Below are positions 17,860 to 25,670 of a stretch of DNA of 64,000 nucleotides, one piece after another (within the stretch, counting starts at the first letter, position 1; every line of letters starts with the position of its first letter). Under the pieces are notes generated by a model. The model was not told the origin of the DNA. It saw nothing but the letters and a program-made list of their open reading frames with translations, and ran no database searches. The translations under genes were made by a program, and so were the position numbers. Source of the DNA: Exiguobacterium sp. KRL4 (GTDB lineage: Bacteria; Bacillota; Bacilli; Exiguobacteriales; Exiguobacteriaceae); the NCBI RefSeq assembly GCF_001870785.1, contig NZ_MOLV01000001.1, positions 62,001-126,000 on the forward strand. Direction: 5' to 3'.

Positions 17860-18153
17860 ATGTTAACAGGTAAACAAAAACGGTATTTACGGGCAACTGC
17901 CCACGATTTAAGCCCGATTTTCCAAGTTGGAAAAAATGGAGTCGGTGAAGCGATGTGTGCTGATTTGATGGACGCACTCGAAAAACGTGAATTATTGAAA
18001 GTACAAGTCTTGCAAAACTGTGCGGAAGCACCAAAAGATGTCGCGGCGGAACTCGTTGACGGAACAAATGCAGAACTGGTACAAGTCATCGGTAAGGTCA
18101 TTGTTCTCTACAAAGAGTCGAAAGAGAATAAGACACTTCAATTACCACGATGA
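17860..18153 (+). CDS. yhbY: YhbY-family ribosome assembly RNA-binding protein
   Basis: A 97-residue CRM-domain protein (B. subtilis YqeI) that binds pre-ribosomal RNA and assists large-subunit assembly. The start, MLTGKQKRYLRATAHDL, and the loop VGKNGV (family GxxG type) are diagnostic. GGAGG precedes the ATG. Its stop overlaps the nadD start by 4 nt. Confidence 0.92.
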   Translation: MLTGKQKRYLRATAHDLSPIFQVGKNGVGEAMCADLMDALEKRELLKVQVLQNCAEAPKDVAAELVDGTNAELVQVIGKVIVLYKESKENKTLQLPR

Positions 18154-18719
18154 AGATTGGTCTGATGGGCGGGACATTTGACCCGCCGCATATCGGACAC
18201 CTGTTGATCGCAGAACAAGCGAAGGAACAACTTGGACTCGATGCGGTCTGGTTTTTGCCGGCAAAACTTCCGCCGCATAAACAAGCGGCAATCACGAGTG
18301 CAACGAAACGACTTCAGCTCGTTCAAGCCGCGATTCAGTCCAATGAAGCCTTTTTTGTATCGGATATTGAATTTGAACGTGAAGCGAAGTCGTATACATT
18401 TGATACGATTCGTGAACTAAAGAGTCGGTATCCGGAACAGGATTTCTTTTTTTTGTTAGGCGCCGATTCGTTAGTCAATCTAGATACTTGGTACCGGGCG
18501 GAAGAATTGTATGAAGAAATTCACTTTGGGGCTGTTGCCCGTCCGGGAAGTCGGTATTTAATACCGGAGGGTGCCCGGGTCACAGCCGTCGATATGCCGT
18601 TGCTTGAAGTATCCTCGACCGATATCCGGCGACGGGTCGCAAGAGGACGCAGCATTCGTTATCTTGTACCGGAACCGGTCCGACAATTAATCGAGGAGTG
18701 GAAACTCTATGCGACTTGA
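18150..18719 (+). CDS. nadD: Nicotinate-nucleotide adenylyltransferase
   Basis: A 189-residue enzyme that joins nicotinate mononucleotide and ATP into deamido-NAD. The nucleotidyltransferase motifs are GGTFDPPHIGH (residues 8-18) and SSTDIRRRV near the C-terminus. It overlaps yhbY by 4 nt and yqeK by 11 nt, so the block is translationally coupled. Confidence 0.95.
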   Translation: MKIGLMGGTFDPPHIGHLLIAEQAKEQLGLDAVWFLPAKLPPHKQAAITSATKRLQLVQAAIQSNEAFFVSDIEFEREAKSYTFDTIRELKSRYPEQDFFFLLGADSLVNLDTWYRAEELYEEIHFGAVARPGSRYLIPEGARVTAVDMPLLEVSSTDIRRRVARGRSIRYLVPEPVRQLIEEWKLYAT

Positions 18720-19284
18720 AGAAGCCAAACAAATCATTGAACAGACATTACCGGAGAAACGGTACATTCATACGTTAGGGGTCGTCGAGACGGCGATTCA
18801 ACTGGCGCAACAAAATGGAGTTTCAAAAGAGCAGGCCGCATTAGCCGCAATGTTACATGACTACGCCAAGTATCGGAATGTATCCTATATGCGTACGATA
18901 GCAACCGAGCTGGGTTTGGATGATTTATTGATGTATGACGATGAATTACTGCATGCACCGATTGGGGCAGAACTCGTCAAGCGTGAGCTTGGAATCGAGG
19001 ATACGTCCATCTATCAGGCGATTGCGAATCATACGACGGGTGCGCCTAATATGCCGTTACTCGATCAAGTGATTTTCGTTGCGGATGCCATTGAACCGAA
19101 CCGGAATTATCCGGGTGTCGAACAACTCCGGCAGATTGCACAAAAAGATTTGACGCAAGCGGTCATTGCGACACTTGTGCAGACGATTGAATTTTTATGT
19201 AAAAAACAAACAGTGATTTTTCCGTTGACGATTGAGACGTACAATGCGTTCGTCGCGGAAAAACGAAAGGGGACCGTCTTATGA
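18709..19284 (+). CDS. yqeK: YqeK HD-domain diadenosine tetraphosphate hydrolase
   Basis: A 191-residue HD-family metal phosphohydrolase. The metal ligands are seen at His21 (HTLGV), His50-Asp51 (MLHDYAKY), His82 (HAPIG), His108 (NHTTG) and Asp126. Members split Ap4A symmetrically into ADP, removing a stress dinucleotide. The gene sits between nadD and rsfS, as in most Firmicutes. Confidence 0.92.
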   Translation: MRLEEAKQIIEQTLPEKRYIHTLGVVETAIQLAQQNGVSKEQAALAAMLHDYAKYRNVSYMRTIATELGLDDLLMYDDELLHAPIGAELVKRELGIEDTSIYQAIANHTTGAPNMPLLDQVIFVADAIEPNRNYPGVEQLRQIAQKDLTQAVIATLVQTIEFLCKKQTVIFPLTIETYNAFVAEKRKGTVL

Positions 19285-19628
19285 CAGTCGAACAAGAATT
19301 AAAATTAATCGTAAATGCTATTGATGATAAACGTGCCGAGGACATCGTCGTACTCGACATGTCGAAAATTTCACCGATTGCGGATTACTTCGTCATCTGT
19401 GAAGGGAACTCCGAAAAACAAGTCCAAGCGATTGCACGTGAAGTAAAAGAAGTTGCTCACAAAAACGAATTGCCGATCAAACGACTCGAAGGAATGGATG
19501 CGGCACGTTGGGTCCTCGCTGACCTTGAAAACGTCGTCGTCCATGTGTTCCACCGCGATGACCGTGACTATTACAACCTCGAGAAATTATGGGCAGATGC
19601 TCCTAAAGTAGAAGTCGAGATCGACTAA
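19281..19628 (+). CDS. rsfS: Ribosomal silencing factor RsfS
   Basis: A 115-residue protein that binds L14 on the large subunit and blocks subunit joining when nutrients fall. The family segments IADYFVICEG, EGMDAARWVLADL and VVHVFHRDDRDYYNLEKLW are all present. It overlaps yqeK by 4 nt and yqeM by 1 nt. Confidence 0.95.
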   Translation: MTVEQELKLIVNAIDDKRAEDIVVLDMSKISPIADYFVICEGNSEKQVQAIAREVKEVAHKNELPIKRLEGMDAARWVLADLENVVVHVFHRDDRDYYNLEKLWADAPKVEVEID

Positions 19629-20356
19629 TGGCGTACGAACAGTTTGCGTATGTCTATGACGAACTGATGCAAGATGTTCCGTACCCCGAGTGGGTGGCGT
19701 GGGTCCGTAAACATGTGGAGCCAGGGAAAACGGTTGCTGATATTGGTTGTGGTACGGGAACAGCGACGTTGTTACTCGCCGATCATTACGATGTCACAGG
19801 CGTCGATTTGTCAGAGGAAATGCTTGAAATCGCTCAAGAAAAGGCAATGGAAACAGGACGACATATTGACTTTTGGGTTCAGGACATGCGGGAACTCGAA
19901 CTGCCGGCACCGGTCGATGCGATTACGATTTTGTGCGACTCGTTGAATTATCTGCAAACAGAAGCAGATGTTAAACAGACGTTTGAGAGTATGGCACGTT
20001 TGCTGCAGGACGGTGGATTGTTGTTATTTGATGTCCATTCGCCACATAAGATGGAGACCCTTTTCAACGGGAAAACATATGCGACCCATGCCGAACAAAG
20101 TTCGTATATTTGGTTTGCCGATCCCGGTGAGTCTCCGTTGTCCGTCGTCCATGAACTGACGTTTTTCATTGAAGGGGAAGATGGACGATATGACCGTGTC
20201 GACGAAACGCATCACCAACGGACGTATCGACCTGAGCAGTACATCACCTGGTTACGCGAGGCGGGTTTCCGTGTGCGTGCGGTGACGGGCGACTTTACGT
20301 CCGATGCTCCGACCGAGACAGCTGAGCGCATCTTTTTCGTCGCTGAAAAACTATAA
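19628..20356 (+). CDS. yqeM: YqeM class I SAM-dependent methyltransferase
   Basis: A 242-residue methyltransferase with motif I ADIGCGTGTATLLLAD (near residue 38) and an acidic motif II end at GVDLSEEMLEIA. It starts MAYEQFAYVYDELM, typical of the YqeM group found beside rsfS. The substrate is not known. It ends the yqeG operon at a strong terminator. Confidence 0.88.
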   Translation: MAYEQFAYVYDELMQDVPYPEWVAWVRKHVEPGKTVADIGCGTGTATLLLADHYDVTGVDLSEEMLEIAQEKAMETGRHIDFWVQDMRELELPAPVDAITILCDSLNYLQTEADVKQTFESMARLLQDGGLLLFDVHSPHKMETLFNGKTYATHAEQSSYIWFADPGESPLSVVHELTFFIEGEDGRYDRVDETHHQRTYRPEQYITWLREAGFRVRAVTGDFTSDAPTETAERIFFVAEKL

Positions 20357-20365
20357 GATTTGCCA

Positions 20366-20401
20366 AGACCATCAACCAAGTCCAGGTTGATGGTTTTTTT
20401 T
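20366..20401 (+). terminator. Terminator of the yqeG-yqeM operon
   Basis: GACCATCAACC pairs with GGTTGATGGTT, followed by a run of T. Confidence 0.9.
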
Positions 20402-20448
20402 GCGTTAATCGCTAATAGCCGCAAATAATCGCCCCTAAGGACGGACAA

Positions 20449-20547
20449 ATGCCGAGTAGCCTTCAAGAGACGGGGGAGAAAAAGAAGTTAACGAAAAACG
20501 ATGGTCGCGGAAAAATTGATACAGTCGAAAGACAGGAGGGGTACTGA
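20449..20547 (+). CDS. Possible 32-residue leader ORF coupled to comEA
   Basis: A short frame begins ATG after AAGGACGG (spacing about 9 nt) and stops with a TGA whose last base is the A of the comEA ATG. The product would be very polar and basic (ETGEKKKLTKNDGRGK) with no known family. The exact TGATG overlap suggests translational coupling, but comEA has its own strong AGGAGGGG inside the frame, so it may be chance. Confidence 0.35.
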   Translation: MPSSLQETGEKKKLTKNDGRGKIDTVERQEGY

Positions 20548-21158
20548 TGACGATTCCACGCTTACAACAATTTGCTACTGGAGCAGTAGTCGTATTACTA
20601 CTTATCGTATTATTCGTTCCGCTGCCTTCTTGTTCGAACGAAGCGCTTGTTGAAAAACCAGCGATTGTCAAGCATGAACAGGATGCACAGGCGGAAGATC
20701 AATCAGAAGAGCAGCTTCTCCAAAAAAAAATCATGGTCGACATCAAAGGGGCCGTAAAACATCCCGGACCGTATTCCTTCCGTCTCGGGGACCGGGTTCA
20801 AGATGCCATTAAACGAGCAGATGTGACAGCGGTAGCGGACATCCATCAATTGAATCTAGCCGCACGTTTAATTGACGGTCAGGAGTTGATTGTTCCGACT
20901 AAACAGAAAGGGAAATCATCGAAGTCCAAATCACCGAAAAAAGCGGCGGCTGATGTCCCGAAAGGACTGCTTGACTTGAATGCGGCGACGGAAGAACAGT
21001 TATTAGAAGTCCCTGGTATCGGTCCGGCGAAAGCAACTGCGATTTTACAATACCGAGAGGATAAGGGTGGATTTGCGACATATGAAAATTTAGGGGACGT
21101 CAAAGGATTTGGACCAAAGACGTTGGAAAATCTGAAAGCCTATTTGATCGTCTACTAA
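20547..21158 (+). CDS. comEA: Competence DNA receptor ComEA
   Basis: A 203-residue membrane-anchored protein that binds incoming double-stranded DNA during transformation. It has one N-terminal membrane segment (about 10-28), an acidic/Gln linker, an SLBB domain (about 63-117, DIKGAVKHPGPYSF) and a C-terminal helix-hairpin-helix pair (LLDLNAATEEQLLEVPGIG to GFGPKTLENLK). AGGAGGGG precedes the ATG. comEB, usually next, is missing; comEC starts in a TAATG overlap. Confidence 0.94.
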   Translation: MTIPRLQQFATGAVVVLLLIVLFVPLPSCSNEALVEKPAIVKHEQDAQAEDQSEEQLLQKKIMVDIKGAVKHPGPYSFRLGDRVQDAIKRADVTAVADIHQLNLAARLIDGQELIVPTKQKGKSSKSKSPKKAAADVPKGLLDLNAATEEQLLEVPGIGPAKATAILQYREDKGGFATYENLGDVKGFGPKTLENLKAYLIVY

Positions 21159-23317
21159 TGCCTCTATTTCCTTTGTTTTTTATCATTCTACTCATTGCCT
21201 GCAAAGAATCCCTCTGGTTCGTCGCGGTGCTCGCAAGCATCGGGGTCCTCAAATCGTGGTCGTTGTCGATGTTTCATCTACTGACAATCTGTGGATTGAG
21301 TCTGCTTTTCCTGTTTCATGTCGTCACGCCTCCCGCATTAACGGAAATCACAGCCATCGACATCCTTGATGCCAAACAGAACGGAGACCGGATTCGTTAT
21401 CTGGCAGAAGCGCAAACACAAACAATCATCGTCGCGGCAACGCTTGATGACGCAACGCATCTTGATTACGAACGGATTGGGCAACGCTGTGAGGTGACGC
21501 TAAAAGAAGTACCTGTCCTGCCGAGGATGAACGAGGGTGGTTTTGATGAAGCGCGCTGGATGCGGACAGAACAGTTACGAGGGAAGTATGAGGTCGAACA
21601 GTGGGGAGACTGTTCCGAGACACCGGGATATGAAGCGAACGGACGCCGTATTCGACAACGATGGATGGCGCAGATTGAGCAACTTCCCATCAAACAAGCC
21701 CTTTATATCGAAGCACTTGTCTTAGGAGAAGACCGTCTGATGGATCAGACGACGCTAGAGCGTTTCAAGAAGTTTGGATTACTCCACGCCATCGTGATTT
21801 CCGGCTCACACATCGCGTTTTTGATTTGGACGATGTTATGGGTCTTAAAGAAGCTCCGATTGACACGGGAGCGTCGATACGAGTTCCTCTTAGCATTGTT
21901 ACCGCTGTACGGTTGGTTGACGGAATGGAGTGCTCCGGTGACACGTGCTGTATGTGTCGCGATGTTCCTCTTGTTTTGCTATCGTATCAGCCGCCGACCG
22001 GACCCTTTGATGGTCGTTGCTTGGGTAGCGTCCCTTCAATTAGCGGTCTCCTTTACGAGCTTATATGATATTGGTTTTCAATTGACGGTGGGGTTAACGA
22101 TTTTTCTCTTATTGTCCCGTAACTTGTGGGAAGGCATCCCTCGTCCGTGGAACTGGTTGTTGATCAGTATGTGGGCACAAGTCATGACGAGCCTGTTTTT
22201 ACAACTAACGGAGCAGACGGAACTTTCCGTCTGGTCTCCAGTGTTGAATATCGTCTTAGGGGGATGGATTGAATGGATCATCCTACCGCTGTCATTTCTC
22301 GCGAGTGCGACCATCTTGCTGCCAACGTCGACGACGATCATTCCTCTTCATGGTCAAGCCATTTCATTACTCGATCAGTCCTTAGCATGGGTAGAACGAT
22401 TACCGTTGTCTTCGCTAGCACTGCATCTGTTACCACTCCCGCTCTGGACGGCTGTCGTAGCTGGTGTGTTTTCGGGGTGGTGGGTAGCTGAACGCAAATG
22501 GTTCGGGCATGTGATCCCGCTACTTTGTCTCGCATTAGCGAGTACGTGGATGGATGTACGGACAGGGGAACGGATTACCTTTCTTGATGTCGGACAAGGG
22601 GACAGTACGGTCGTCGAAAAAGACGGGGAGACGTTTGTTGTCGATACAGGCGGTGCGTATTCACTCTCGAAACGCCCTCCTTTACGCCCCTTCGATCCAG
22701 GTGGGCAAATCGTCGCTCCTTTTTTGTATACACGATCCGAGAAGCAAATTGACGGTTTGGTCCTGACTCACGCCGATCACGACCATGTCGGTGGTCTTGT
22801 CGGACTACTGCAGAAAGTACAGGTTGATACGATTTACCTTGGACGATACGATAACGAAGACGAGAAACGACAAGAATTGGTCAAAACGATTGAAGCGACG
22901 GGGACACGAGTTGAATTCGTCCGATCCGGGCAACGGATTCGCCCCTGGTTGCGTGTCCTTGCTCCGCGAGGGAGTGAGGATGAAGAAAACGACCGTTCGA
23001 TCGTCCTGCTGGCCGATGTCGCAGGAAAGCGAGTTTTATTGACAGGAGATGCCAGTGTCGATCAAGAGGAGGAGTGGTCAGTCGGGAAAGTAGACATCCT
23101 GAAAGCCGGACATCATGGTTCAAAGACATCGACAGGAAAAGAATTGTTGGAACGGACTGACCCGGAGATCGTCATCATTTCATCCGGACGAAACAATCGG
23201 TATGGTCATCCCCATGCAGAAGTACTGGAGCGAATAAGAGGTCGGACCATCATGCGGACCGATCAAGAAGGAATGATAACTTGTTCAGCAACAGGTTGTG
23301 AACCTATGCTAAAATAA
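21158..23317 (+). CDS. comEC: Competence DNA channel protein ComEC/Rec2
   Basis: A 719-residue polytopic membrane protein that forms the path for single-stranded DNA into the cytoplasm. An N-terminal membrane and OB-like part comes first, then the competence domain (ALVLGEDRLMDQTTLERFKK, GLLHAIVISGSHIAFL) with many hydrophobic segments, and a C-terminal metallo-beta-lactamase-like domain (about 500-719). The latter has LTHADHDHVGGL, the metal motif expected of a nuclease that may degrade the other strand. Start and coupling to comEA are clear. Confidence 0.94.
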   Translation: MPLFPLFFIILLIACKESLWFVAVLASIGVLKSWSLSMFHLLTICGLSLLFLFHVVTPPALTEITAIDILDAKQNGDRIRYLAEAQTQTIIVAATLDDATHLDYERIGQRCEVTLKEVPVLPRMNEGGFDEARWMRTEQLRGKYEVEQWGDCSETPGYEANGRRIRQRWMAQIEQLPIKQALYIEALVLGEDRLMDQTTLERFKKFGLLHAIVISGSHIAFLIWTMLWVLKKLRLTRERRYEFLLALLPLYGWLTEWSAPVTRAVCVAMFLLFCYRISRRPDPLMVVAWVASLQLAVSFTSLYDIGFQLTVGLTIFLLLSRNLWEGIPRPWNWLLISMWAQVMTSLFLQLTEQTELSVWSPVLNIVLGGWIEWIILPLSFLASATILLPTSTTIIPLHGQAISLLDQSLAWVERLPLSSLALHLLPLPLWTAVVAGVFSGWWVAERKWFGHVIPLLCLALASTWMDVRTGERITFLDVGQGDSTVVEKDGETFVVDTGGAYSLSKRPPLRPFDPGGQIVAPFLYTRSEKQIDGLVLTHADHDHVGGLVGLLQKVQVDTIYLGRYDNEDEKRQELVKTIEATGTRVEFVRSGQRIRPWLRVLAPRGSEDEENDRSIVLLADVAGKRVLLTGDASVDQEEEWSVGKVDILKAGHHGSKTSTGKELLERTDPEIVIISSGRNNRYGHPHAEVLERIRGRTIMRTDQEGMITCSATGCEPMLK

Positions 23318-23347
23318 AAAACAGCAACCCCCCAAGGTTGCTGTTTT
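23317..23347. terminator. Bidirectional terminator between comEC and yqzM
   Basis: AAACAGCAACC pairs with GGTTGCTGTTT across a short loop. T-rich sequence follows in both directions (GTTTTAG on +, six T on -). Confidence 0.88.
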
Positions 23348-23352
23348 AGTGA

Positions 23353-23514
23353 TTATAGACTTAAGAATTTGATTACAACGCCAATGATGAACAAGACTGC
23401 GAAAAAACCGAACGATGCGCCAAAACCGACGGCAGAGTCAAGCGCGTCATTACGTTTTGATTGAATATCGTTTTCAAACGCATTCTCACTTGGTGGGCGT
23501 ACTGAATGTGCCAT
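23353..23514 (-). CDS. yqzM: YqzM-like small membrane protein
   Basis: A 53-residue protein. After a polar N-terminus it has the family core DIQSKRNDALDSAVGFGASF, then a membrane segment ending IKFLSL. This matches the B. subtilis YqzM layout, and the place is the same: opposite strand between comEC and holA. AGGGGGA precedes the ATG with about 7 nt spacing. Function unknown. Confidence 0.85.
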   Translation of the reverse strand: MAHSVRPPSENAFENDIQSKRNDALDSAVGFGASFGFFAVLFIIGVVIKFLSL

Positions 23515-23547
23515 GCTGCATTCCCCCTAAAAATAGATTCCGCTTCT

Positions 23548-23576
23548 AGTATAGCGGAATAAAAGAGGATTATCTA
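23548..23576 (-). promoter_or_regulatory. Promoter of yqzM
   Basis: On the minus strand, TAGATA and TATACT are separated by 17 nt, upstream of yqzM. Confidence 0.5.
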
Positions 23577-23616
23577 TGATGAAGTTAAGAACAAACTGTG
23601 AAATGTGGTGGGGAAG

Positions 23617-24618
23617 ATGAAAACTCCTTGGCTTGTCAACGGAAAATTGGCGAACCTTTATTTATTATACGGAACAGAACGGCACCTTTTGGAAGAATGG
23701 GAACGTGAAATCGTTAAAGCTGCCTTGCCGGACGGCGAGCGGTTTGATTATATGAAAATCGATCTGAACGACCAGCCGCTCGATGCCGTACTCGATGAAG
23801 CAGAAACCGTTCCTTTTTTGAGTGACTACCGTGTCGTCATTGCAAAGCCGGCGACTTTTTTAACGGGAGCAAAAGATAAAAAAACACATAACGTCGACCG
23901 GTTAGCGGAATACATCGTCAAACCAGCTGATTATGCGATCGTCGTCCTGATTGTCGAGGCCGAGAAACTGGATGAACGTAAGACAATCGTCAAACGTCTA
24001 AAAGATCGTGCGGTATTGCTTGAAGCCAAAAAACCAACAATGGAAGAATTATTTCGTTTTGTGATGGATACGGTTAATGACAAAGGATACCGGATGGAAC
24101 GCCCGGCCATCGAACGACTGATTTTTTTGACGGGTGAGATGTGGGCGACGCTGACACATGAACTCGATAAATTGATGCTGTATGCTGGAGATCATCCGAC
24201 GATTGAGCTGGAGGATGTGAATCTACTTGTCCCGCGGACGTTGGAAGACAATGTATTTCAATTGACCGATTATTTGATGAAACGTCAACTCGAACCGGCG
24301 ATTCGTTTGATCCGTGATTTAGAGAAGCAAGGTCAGGAAGTATTGGCTTTACTTGGATTGATGGCGCGTCAATACCGGATGATGCTCTTGGCGAAACGGT
24401 TGGCCGAGCAAGGTTATGGAGAGCGACAAATCGCTTCGAAAGTCGGTGCCCATCCTTATGCCATCAAACTAGCATTACAATCTGGAAAACGATTTACGTT
24501 CGCCCAGCTCGAACAAGCCTTGATTGCCATCACGACGACGGACGAAGGGATGAAGACTGGACGAGGCGATAAACGCATTTTATTTGATGCGCTTGTCGTT
24601 CGATTAGCAACTTTGTAA
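23617..24618 (+). CDS. holA: DNA polymerase III delta subunit
   Basis: A 333-residue clamp-loader subunit (B. subtilis YqeN) that opens the beta sliding clamp. The N-terminal segment LYLLYGTERHLLEEWE and the later block LEDNVFQLTDYLMKRQLEPA are typical of bacterial delta. It has no Walker A motif, as expected. A GTG at 23605 would add four residues, but GGTGGGGA is placed for the ATG at 23617. It is divergent from yqzM. Confidence 0.92.
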   Translation: MKTPWLVNGKLANLYLLYGTERHLLEEWEREIVKAALPDGERFDYMKIDLNDQPLDAVLDEAETVPFLSDYRVVIAKPATFLTGAKDKKTHNVDRLAEYIVKPADYAIVVLIVEAEKLDERKTIVKRLKDRAVLLEAKKPTMEELFRFVMDTVNDKGYRMERPAIERLIFLTGEMWATLTHELDKLMLYAGDHPTIELEDVNLLVPRTLEDNVFQLTDYLMKRQLEPAIRLIRDLEKQGQEVLALLGLMARQYRMMLLAKRLAEQGYGERQIASKVGAHPYAIKLALQSGKRFTFAQLEQALIAITTTDEGMKTGRGDKRILFDALVVRLATL

Positions 24619-24630
24619 GGAGGAGATCAT

Positions 24631-25068
24631 GTGGAAATTCGAATGATCCAAGCATCCGAAGTGATTCCGCTTCGACATGAAGTCTTACGTCCGCATCAAC
24701 CCATCGAAGCATGTATCTATCCGGATGACCATGCGGAAGAAACATTCCATCTCGGTGGAATCAAAAATGGGTGTATTGTTGCAATTGGTACATTTTCAAA
24801 ATGTTCGTTTGAACAAGATTCTGAAATAACGTATCAGCTGCGCGGGATGGCGACGAGTCCTGATGTTCGGGGAGAAGGGTTCGGGAAGGCATTGCTCGAA
24901 GAAGCACGAAATGTGTTAGTCAAAAGAGAAGCTCGTGGTTGGTGGTGTAATGCCCGACTTGTGGCAGTTCCGTTCTACGAGCAGATCGGGCTGACCATCG
25001 CAAGTGAATCATTTGAAATCGAAGGGATTGGCCCGCATCATGTGATGGTCGATCGATTTAAAGCTTGA
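24631..25068 (+). CDS. GNAT-family N-acetyltransferase
   Basis: A 145-residue acetyl-CoA-dependent acyltransferase. The acetyl-CoA loop is seen at VRGEGFGKALLEEA, preceded by a core strand with RGMATSPD. The GTG start has AAGGAGGAGA just upstream. The family is broad and the substrate cannot be predicted. It follows holA by 12 nt and ends at its own terminator. In B. subtilis no such gene lies between holA and rpsT. Confidence 0.85.
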   Translation: MEIRMIQASEVIPLRHEVLRPHQPIEACIYPDDHAEETFHLGGIKNGCIVAIGTFSKCSFEQDSEITYQLRGMATSPDVRGEGFGKALLEEARNVLVKREARGWWCNARLVAVPFYEQIGLTIASESFEIEGIGPHHVMVDRFKA

Positions 25069-25072
25069 AGAC

Positions 25073-25107
25073 AACCACCTGACAGAACTCTGTCCAGGTG
25101 GTTTTTA
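25073..25107 (+). terminator. Terminator after the GNAT gene
   Basis: ACCACCTG pairs with CAGGTGGT, with a nested CAGA/CTG, followed by five T. Confidence 0.85.
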
Positions 25108-25111
25108 GACA

Positions 25112-25150
25112 TAAAAAAATCACCACTGGAGCAAGCTCCGAGTGGTGATC
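25112..25150 (-). terminator. Terminator of rpsT
   Basis: On the minus strand, ATCACCACT pairs with AGTGGTGAT, with a nested GGAG/CTCC, followed by seven T. Confidence 0.88.
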
Positions 25151-25176
25151 GATCACTGTATTCTTCAAAAAAAGAA

Positions 25177-25437
25177 TTAAAGTGCGTTTACGAGTCGAGC
25201 GAGACGTGATTTGTCACGACCAGCTTTGTTGCTGTGGATAAGACCTTTAGCAGCAGCTTTGTCGATTTTCTTAGACGCTGTGTTGAAAGCTACGAGCGCT
25301 TGCTCTTTGTTGCCTTCAGTAGCGAAAGTTTCGACTGCTTTGATTGCTGAACGCATAGACGATTTACGTTGTACGTTAGCGACGCGGCGTTTTTCAGCTG
25401 TTTTAACACGCTTGATTGCTGATTTAATGTTAGCCAT
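25177..25437 (-). CDS. rpsT: Ribosomal protein S20
   Basis: An 86-residue 30S subunit protein that binds 16S rRNA near its 5' domain. It is strongly basic, starts [18 protein letters not shown] and has the C-terminal [19 protein letters not shown] block typical of S20. A longer in-frame start 54 nt upstream is rejected because GGAGGTGA lies just before this ATG. It is transcribed opposite to its neighbours from its own promoter. Confidence 0.96.
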   Translation of the reverse strand: MANIKSAIKRVKTAEKRRVANVQRKSSMRSAIKAVETFATEGNKEQALVAFNTASKKIDKAAAKGLIHSNKAGRDKSRLARLVNAL

Positions 25438-25515
25438 GGATGATTCACCTCCAAGAAAACTCATTCGAGATTTATATTCGCATATCTGCATTTATCGTTC
25501 AACAGAACAAACACA

Positions 25516-25544
25516 ATTGTAGCAAACGTTTTTCTTAAAAGCAA
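25516..25544 (-). promoter_or_regulatory. Sigma-A promoter of rpsT
   Basis: On the minus strand, TTGCTT and TACAAT are separated by exactly 17 nt, about 80 nt before the rpsT start. Confidence 0.75.
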
Positions 25545-25618
25545 TAACAGCTCTAGTGTTTCTTTGGATTTTTGTTTTTTGGGAAAACAAAACGAGATGG
25601 TACACCCCGTGTGATTTT

Positions 25619-25627
25619 TGGTATAAT
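25619..25627 (+). promoter_or_regulatory. Extended -10 promoter of lepA
   Basis: TGGTATAAT is a perfect extended -10, 44 nt before the lepA start. No strong -35 is visible. Confidence 0.65.
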
Positions 25628-25670
25628 GAAGCGTATGTACGTTTGACTATAAGGTAAGGTGACTATAAAC

